Positions 6,268 through 10,206 of a stretch of 10,206 nucleotides of DNA are shown here, piece after piece. Location of the stretch: positions 1 through 10,206 of the forward strand of contig JAXIPI010000171.1 of the NCBI GenBank assembly GCA_045403015.1, read 5' to 3'. Source of the DNA: Gaiellasilicea sp045403015 (GTDB lineage: Bacteria; Actinomycetota; Thermoleophilia; Gaiellales; Gaiellaceae). Positions within the stretch are counted from its first letter, which is position 1, and the number at the start of each line of letters is the position of its first letter. Below the pieces are notes generated by a model. That model did no database searches. It saw only the letters and a program-made list of their open reading frames with translations, and was not told the DNA's origin. Made by a program: the position numbers and the translations under genes.

Positions 6268-9200
6268 CTATGAATACGTCGCCACGAACGTCGCTGTCGC
6301 CGCGGTGAAGACTGCGTACTGGATTCCCTTGATCGTCTGCACCGTGTAGGTGACCGGCGAGCCGGCGCGCGTGATCCCGGTGAGCGTGCCGGTACGGCCC
6401 TGGATCGGAAGCATCGTCTGCAGGCCGTTCGCACCAGCGCCGACCGTCGTGACAAACGTGAACGTGCCGCTGCTCCAGCTGAGGCCGCGGATCGTCGAGC
6501 TGTTCCGGCCGTCCACCCAGTCGAGCAACTGCTTGTATGAGACCACCGGCACGCTGCGGGCCTGCGCGGCGGCGACGATCGTCTCCGCGCCCGGGTGGTT
6601 GGCCGGATCGTCGTTGTGCATGTTCGCGCCGAAGGCGCCGTAGTACCCCAGCGATCCGATCGCGTTGTCGAGCAACGAGTTGATCGTGGTCGAGTAGGAC
6701 GTCGTCGACTCGTCGGTCATGTTCGTGTTCGCCTGGTAGACGTCGATCTGCGTCCCGTCGGTGTCGGCGAAGCGCATCGGGAAGCCGCCGCCGTTCATGA
6801 AGCCGGGCTTCGTACCGATCCAGGCGCCCGGGTAGTGGTAGTAGTTGGTGTCCATCCGGATGCCGCGGGCGAGCTCGACCTTGGCGTTCGAGGCCCAGTC
6901 CGGCCAGTAGACGCAGTGGGTGCGGCTCGAGACCTGAGCCGGGATGCCGGTGTACTTCGCCTGGAACGAGGCCAGCTGTGTGTCGTAGTACGCGGCGAGC
7001 TCTGCCTCGGTGATCGCGCCGGTCGGGCAGGACGACACGAGCGGATGGAGCCCGACCTCGAAGCCCTCCGAGTTGTACGAGGTCGCCTGGGCGTTCGTGA
7101 GTGTCGCGTTGGGATAGATGTAGCCGCTCGCGCGCACGCAGTCCCAGTTGACGACCGAGCAGCCCCCCGGGCTCAGTGCCTTATAGCGGTCGAACCGGGC
7201 TGCGGTGCCGCCCGGCGCCTGGCTGGGGGAGTGGTCGTCGCCGCTCATGACCACGACCGCCTTCTCGCCGCGCGGCAGATACCAGAAGTGCGGCAGCGGC
7301 AGCTTGTCGCGCTCCATCACCGTGATCAGGTTCACGAGCAGGCGCTGCTGCTCGTCCGCCTGCGGGATCGCGATCTTGTTCGTGTCGATCCAGTCCGGCT
7401 GCACGTCGCCGGCCTTGGCGCCGTAGAACAGATCGTCGGGACGGATCCCGGACGAGCCGTCGCGCTCCTGCCCCGCCCAGGCGGGATTGCCCTGCCGCGT
7501 ATAGACGACGGAGCGCGCGAGGTCGTAGGTGAATGCCGCCGCCTGGCCGCCACTCGCGCCGACCGAGCGCAACGTCACCGCGGGGCTCGTCGTCGCGGTC
7601 GTCGCATTCGAGTAGAGCGTCCCGACCGACGTGGCTCCATTCAGGGTGTAGCGGTCGGCGGTGCCGTGGAACTGGATCGTGCTGCCGACGATCCCGGCGC
7701 CCGGCTCCGTGCCGGTGGCAACCTGGAGATAGGCGTTCGTGAGAGTCGTACCCGCGTCCGTCAGTCCGAGCAGGCCCGCAAGCTGCTTGTCCGGCCGCAT
7801 CGTGACGAGGTTGCCGCCACCGTTCACCCAGCCGGTGAGCGTCGTCACCTGCGCCGGGCTGAGCGCCGTGTTCCCGAGAATGACGACGTCGAACTGGGCG
7901 AGCAACGCCGGCGAGACGAACGCCACGTCGATCGTCGTGAACGCCTGCAGGCCTTCATTTCGGAGGATCTCGCCGACATAGGAGCCGAACGGGTTCCCGG
8001 TCGAGCCGACGACGAGGATCGGCGGCGGCGACGCCTCGACCGAAAACGACCAGGTCGAGTCCGCGGCGAGTGGGTTTCCGGCGAGGTCAGTCACGCCGCC
8101 GGCGCCTCCCTTGACCGTGACGGTGTAGGTCGCCCCGTACTGAAGAGCGTTCTGCGGCGTCAGCGTCGCGACGCTCGCCACCGGGTCGTACGTGACGTTG
8201 GTCGGGACAACGGCGTTGAGTGCATCCTTGAGCTGGAAGCTCGAGGCGGTGAAGGAGCTTGCGCCCATCAATTCGTTGAACGTCGCCGTCGCCGAGGTGC
8301 CCGCATTGACGCCGGCCGCGCCCGGCGCCGGTGTGCGGGCGGTGATCGTCGGCGCCACCGTGTCCGGCGTGATGCTGCGGACCATGTCGTTCTGGAGCTC
8401 GGCGGCACTCAGCGCGCGGTTGTAGACGCGAACCTCGTCGATCGAGCCGTTGAACCACTCGCCCCAGACACCGTTGCCGCCGATGTGGAGCGCCGAGCTG
8501 GAGGTGGCGATCGAGCCAGCGACGGCGAGCTGCGCCGACTGCGTTCCGTTCACGAAGATCCGCAGCGTCGCGCCGTCGTAGGTGGTCGCGACGTGGCTCC
8601 AGCTGCCCACCGGCAGCGTCGAGGTGCCGTTCAGGGACCGCTGCGTGCCGCCGACGGAGATCTCGCCGCCCGGGAAGGTGCCGTTGGTGTTGGTGTACAT
8701 CCCGTAGGCGAGGTTGCCGGGCTGATCCTTGGCGATCGCCGTGCGCCAGCCGCCCGCGACCGCCGGCCGCACCCAGGCCTCGAGCGTCATCCCGGTGGTC
8801 AGATCGAGCGTGGCGGAGTCCGGCACGCTGACCCACGCGTTCGTGCCGTTGAAGGAGAGCGCGTTGTTGAACTTGCCGTTCGTGACCCGCGTCGCGTTCG
8901 CGAGCGTGCCGACATTGCCCTTGCCGGACTGGTCTGCGGCCGTCGTTCCACTCGTCTCGTCGAACGCCCACGCGGCAACGAGACCGGGCGAGCCGGTGTT
9001 CGAGGCCGTGACGACGACGTTCGTCGCAGGTGCCGTGTTCCCGGCAGCGTCGCGCGCAACCGCGCCGAGGGTGTGGGAGCCGTTGGCGACCGAGAACGTG
9101 TCCCAGGAGAAGGAGTAAGGAGCGGTGGTGTCCTCGGCGCCGAGGTTCGCGCCGTCGAGCTTGAACTGCACGCCTGCGACCGTGCCGTTGTCGGACGCGC

Positions 9201-10206
9201 TCGCGTTGATCGCGATCGTTCCGCTGACCGTTGCGCCGCCCGCCGGCGCCGTGATCGACACCGTCGGCGGCGTCGTGTCGGCAGTGGAGGCCGCAGTCGC
9301 TTCGTTCCCGGCTGGCCCGACGTTGCCTGCGAAGTCCTCGGCGGTGACCTTGTAGAAGTAGGTGCCGGCTGCGAGGCCCGAGTCGGTGTAGCTCGTGCCG
9401 GTCGGCTGTGCGATCCGGTTGCCCGCCGAGGGGGTGAAACCGGCGCTCGTGCCGCGGTGGAGGTTGTAGCGGGCGACGCCCACGTTGTCCGTCGCGGCGC
9501 CCCAGCTGAGGCCGATCTGCCCGAGCCCGCCGGACGCGGTCAGGGTTCCGGGAGCACCGGGCGCCTGCGTGTCCGGTGCGCTGATCGAAGTGTTCATGTC
9601 GCCCGTGATTTCGCTGGCGGTGAGGGCGCGGTTGTAGATGCGGACTTCGTCGATTTCGCCTTGGAACCATTCGCCCCAGATGGAGTTGCCGCCGATCTTG
9701 AGCGCACCGGTGGAAGTCGTGATCGCACCGGCGACCGCCAGCTGGCCGGCCTGGACGCCGTTGACGAACAACCTCAAAGTGGTGCCGTCGTACGTGGTCG
9801 CCAGGTGCGTCCACGTGTTGAGGGCCAGTGGCGTAGTACCCGGCGCCAGGCGGAACCCGCCGTTGACGATCTCACCCGTCGGCACCTTCGTCCCGGTGTC
9901 GCCGCCGTTCGCATAGAGGCCGTAGCTCATGCTGCCGGTGGCTTCCTTCATCAACGCCGTCCGCCATTCGGTGCCGAGGGCGGTGGGGTGGACCCAGGCT
10001 TCGAGGGTCATGCCGGTGGTGAGGTCGAGGCTGGTGGTGTCGGGGATGGTGACGGAGGCGTTGGTGCCGTTGAAGGCGAGTGCTTGTCCGTATTTGCTGG
10101 TGGTTGTCCAGGTGGCGTTGGTGAGGGTGCCGTTGTTGCCGGTGCCGGATTGGTCGGGGGTGGTGGTGCCGCTGCCGGTGTCGAAGCCGTAGGCGGCGAC
10201 GAGGCC
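6268..10206 (-). CDS. Giant LamG/FN3/Ig protein with Rossmann-like and NodB-like C-terminal domains (5' end outside window)
   Basis: The frame is open from the right edge to TAG at 6268-6270, with 1312 visible residues. The first ATG in view (10011) lies inside a LamG domain, and the frame upstream still reads as LamG (GLVAAYGFDTGSG), so the true start is outside. Visible order: LamG 1-207; FN3 212-308; bacterial Ig-like 311-403; LamG 408-612; Big_5-type Ig 618-724; Rossmann/GATase1-like domain 729-925; NodB-like barrel about 970-1230; beta-rich tail to the C-terminal ATYS. Barrel residues that may form the active site are GDDH (Asp990, Asp991, His992), LHP (His1054), RTHC (Arg1095, His1097) and NMH (His1197). 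Four Cys match those of the paralog (GGC, WDC, SSCPT, THC). No anchor or sorting signal is seen at the C-terminus. By analogy with the paralog it should carry a signal peptide. Role inferred: extracellular polymer binding plus hydrolase/deacetylase-like activity. This copy is unbroken in view and is probably the working member. Confidence 0.85.
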   Translation of the reverse strand, partial: GLVAAYGFDTGSGTTTPDQSGTGNNGTLTNATWTTTSKYGQALAFNGTNASVTIPDTTSLDLTTGMTLEAWVHPTALGTEWRTALMKEATGSMSYGLYANGGDTGTKVPTGEIVNGGFRLAPGTTPLALNTWTHLATTYDGTTLRLFVNGVQAGQLAVAGAITTSTGALKIGGNSIWGEWFQGEIDEVRIYNRALTASEITGDMNTSISAPDTQAPGAPGTLTASGGLGQIGLSWGAATDNVGVARYNLHRGTSAGFTPSAGNRIAQPTGTSYTDSGLAAGTYFYKVTAEDFAGNVGPAGNEATAASTADTTPPTVSITAPAGGATVSGTIAINASASDNGTVAGVQFKLDGANLGAEDTTAPYSFSWDTFSVANGSHTLGAVARDAAGNTAPATNVVVTASNTGSPGLVAAWAFDETSGTTAADQSGKGNVGTLANATRVTNGKFNNALSFNGTNAWVSVPDSATLDLTTGMTLEAWVRPAVAGGWRTAIAKDQPGNLAYGMYTNTNGTFPGGEISVGGTQRSLNGTSTLPVGSWSHVATTYDGATLRIFVNGTQSAQLAVAGSIATSSSALHIGGNGVWGEWFNGSIDEVRVYNRALSAAELQNDMVRSITPDTVAPTITARTPAPGAAGVNAGTSATATFNELMGASSFTASSFQLKDALNAVVPTNVTYDPVASVATLTPQNALQYGATYTVTVKGGAGGVTDLAGNPLAADSTWSFSVEASPPPILVVGSTGNPFGSYVGEILRNEGLQAFTTIDVAFVSPALLAQFDVVILGNTALSPAQVTTLTGWVNGGGNLVTMRPDKQLAGLLGLTDAGTTLTNAYLQVATGTEPGAGIVGSTIQFHGTADRYTLNGATSVGTLYSNATTATTSPAVTLRSVGASGGQAAAFTYDLARSVVYTRQGNPAWAGQERDGSSGIRPDDLFYGAKAGDVQPDWIDTNKIAIPQADEQQRLLVNLITVMERDKLPLPHFWYLPRGEKAVVVMSGDDHSPSQAPGGTAARFDRYKALSPGGCSVVNWDCVRASGYIYPNATLTNAQATSYNSEGFEVGLHPLVSSCPTGAITEAELAAYYDTQLASFQAKYTGIPAQVSSRTHCVYWPDWASNAKVELARGIRMDTNYYHYPGAWIGTKPGFMNGGGFPMRFADTDGTQIDVYQANTNMTDESTTSYSTTINSLLDNAIGSLGYYGAFGANMHNDDPANHPGAETIVAAAQARSVPVVSYKQLLDWVDGRNSSTIRGLSWSSGTFTFVTTVGAGANGLQTMLPIQGRTGTLTGITRAGSPVTYTVQTIKGIQYAVFTAATATFVATYS
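6520..7300 (-). other. NodB-like deacetylase domain (within right gene)
   Basis: The segment starts after FWYLPRGEKAVVVMSGDDH. A beta strand ending in an Asp-Asp pair (codons at 7234-7239) matches motif 1 of the polysaccharide deacetylase fold. LHP, RTHCVYWP and ANMH then follow in the expected order for later motifs. Departures from textbook NodB are a His after the Asp pair where Gly is usual, and only one clear His in the motif 2 position. The equivalent segment in the middle gene is about 1500-2280. The assignment rests on motif order and needs a profile search to settle. Confidence 0.5.
8375..8985 (-). repeat. LamG-coding unit, subtype B (right gene, second LamG)
   Basis: Subtype B unit with LDLTTGMTLEAWV, IFVNGTQSAQLAVAGS, WGEWFNGSIDEVRVYNRAL. 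It resembles the unit at 9586-10206 of the same gene more than the unit in the equivalent place in the paralog (3337-3930). Confidence 0.8.
9586..10206 (-). repeat. LamG-coding unit, subtype B (right gene, first visible LamG, cut by window edge)
   Basis: Subtype B unit beginning at the edge with GLVAAYGFDTGSG and ending IDEVRIYNRALTASEI. Its codon use is uneven: positions 9970-10206 and 9600-9680 use almost only C- or A-ending codons (ACC, GGC, CTC, GAA), while the middle of the domain uses the G-ending codons common elsewhere. Confidence 0.75.

Larger units (their letters stand above)
6268..9573 (-). repeat. Paralogous block, copy 2 (FN3 to C-terminus)
   Basis: Direct-repeat partner of 1252-4530. 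The length difference is 27 nt. Most of it comes from an 8-residue insertion before the NodB-like domain: this copy reads FYGAKAGDVQPDWIDTNK where the other has FYSTWLNTAK. Confidence 0.8.

Noticed and set aside
8087..9814. A 575-codon minus-strand frame overlapping the right-hand gene
   Set aside because: It is again an Arg/His-rich shadow frame. The true frame carries FN3, Ig and LamG motifs throughout.
10009..10011. ATG 10011 as the start of the right-hand gene
   Set aside because: It falls in the middle of a LamG motif (TTG-M-TLEAWV), and the upstream codons to the window edge remain open and encode the missing LamG start.

Overview
The window is high-GC DNA carrying three large genes, all read from the minus strand (right to left). 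Each encodes a secreted, modular protein built from repeated LamG (concanavalin A/jellyroll-like), fibronectin type III (FN3) and Ig-like domains. The GC-rich codon usage, GTG starts, Ala-rich signal peptides and the 'GLVAAYAF-[DE]-E-x-SG' LamG entry motif suit a high-GC Actinomycetota, possibly a Thermoleophilia/Solirubrobacter-type soil organism. That placement is an inference from style; no taxonomic marker gene is present.

Layout in transcription order. (1) Right edge to 6268: the 3' part of a giant gene (5' end outside the window), LamG-FN3-Ig-LamG-Big_5-Rossmann/GATase-like-NodB-like-beta tail. (2) 6121-6267: a 147-nt spacer with a plausible promoter and a weak hairpin. (3) 6120 to 1252: a tandem paralog, signal peptide-LamG-FN3-LamG-FN3-Ig-LamG-Big_5-Rossmann/GATase-like-NodB-like-beta tail. 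It is broken by one in-frame TGA at codon 119, where its sister repeats have TGG (Trp). (4) 1187-1251: a 65-nt spacer with a perfect 7-bp hairpin. (5) 1186 to the left edge: the 5' part of a third gene, signal peptide-LamG-FN3-FN3..., cut by the window end.

The first two genes share a collinear block of about 3.3 kb (FN3 to C-terminus), so the locus grew by tandem duplication. Known family roles suggest that the LamG/FN3/Ig modules bind or space an extracellular polymer and that the C-terminal NodB-like barrel acts on it, for example by deacetylating a polysaccharide. The substrate cannot be read from sequence, and the catalytic motif departs from the textbook form.

The main points of interest are the nonsense codon, made by a tandem CC-to-TT change; the unusual C-terminal fusion kept in both paralogs; the gene-specific LamG subtypes; and a codon-usage mosaic in the first visible LamG of the right-hand gene. 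I saw no tRNA, rRNA, CRISPR array, insertion sequence or phage gene. No gene-free stretch exceeds 150 nt.
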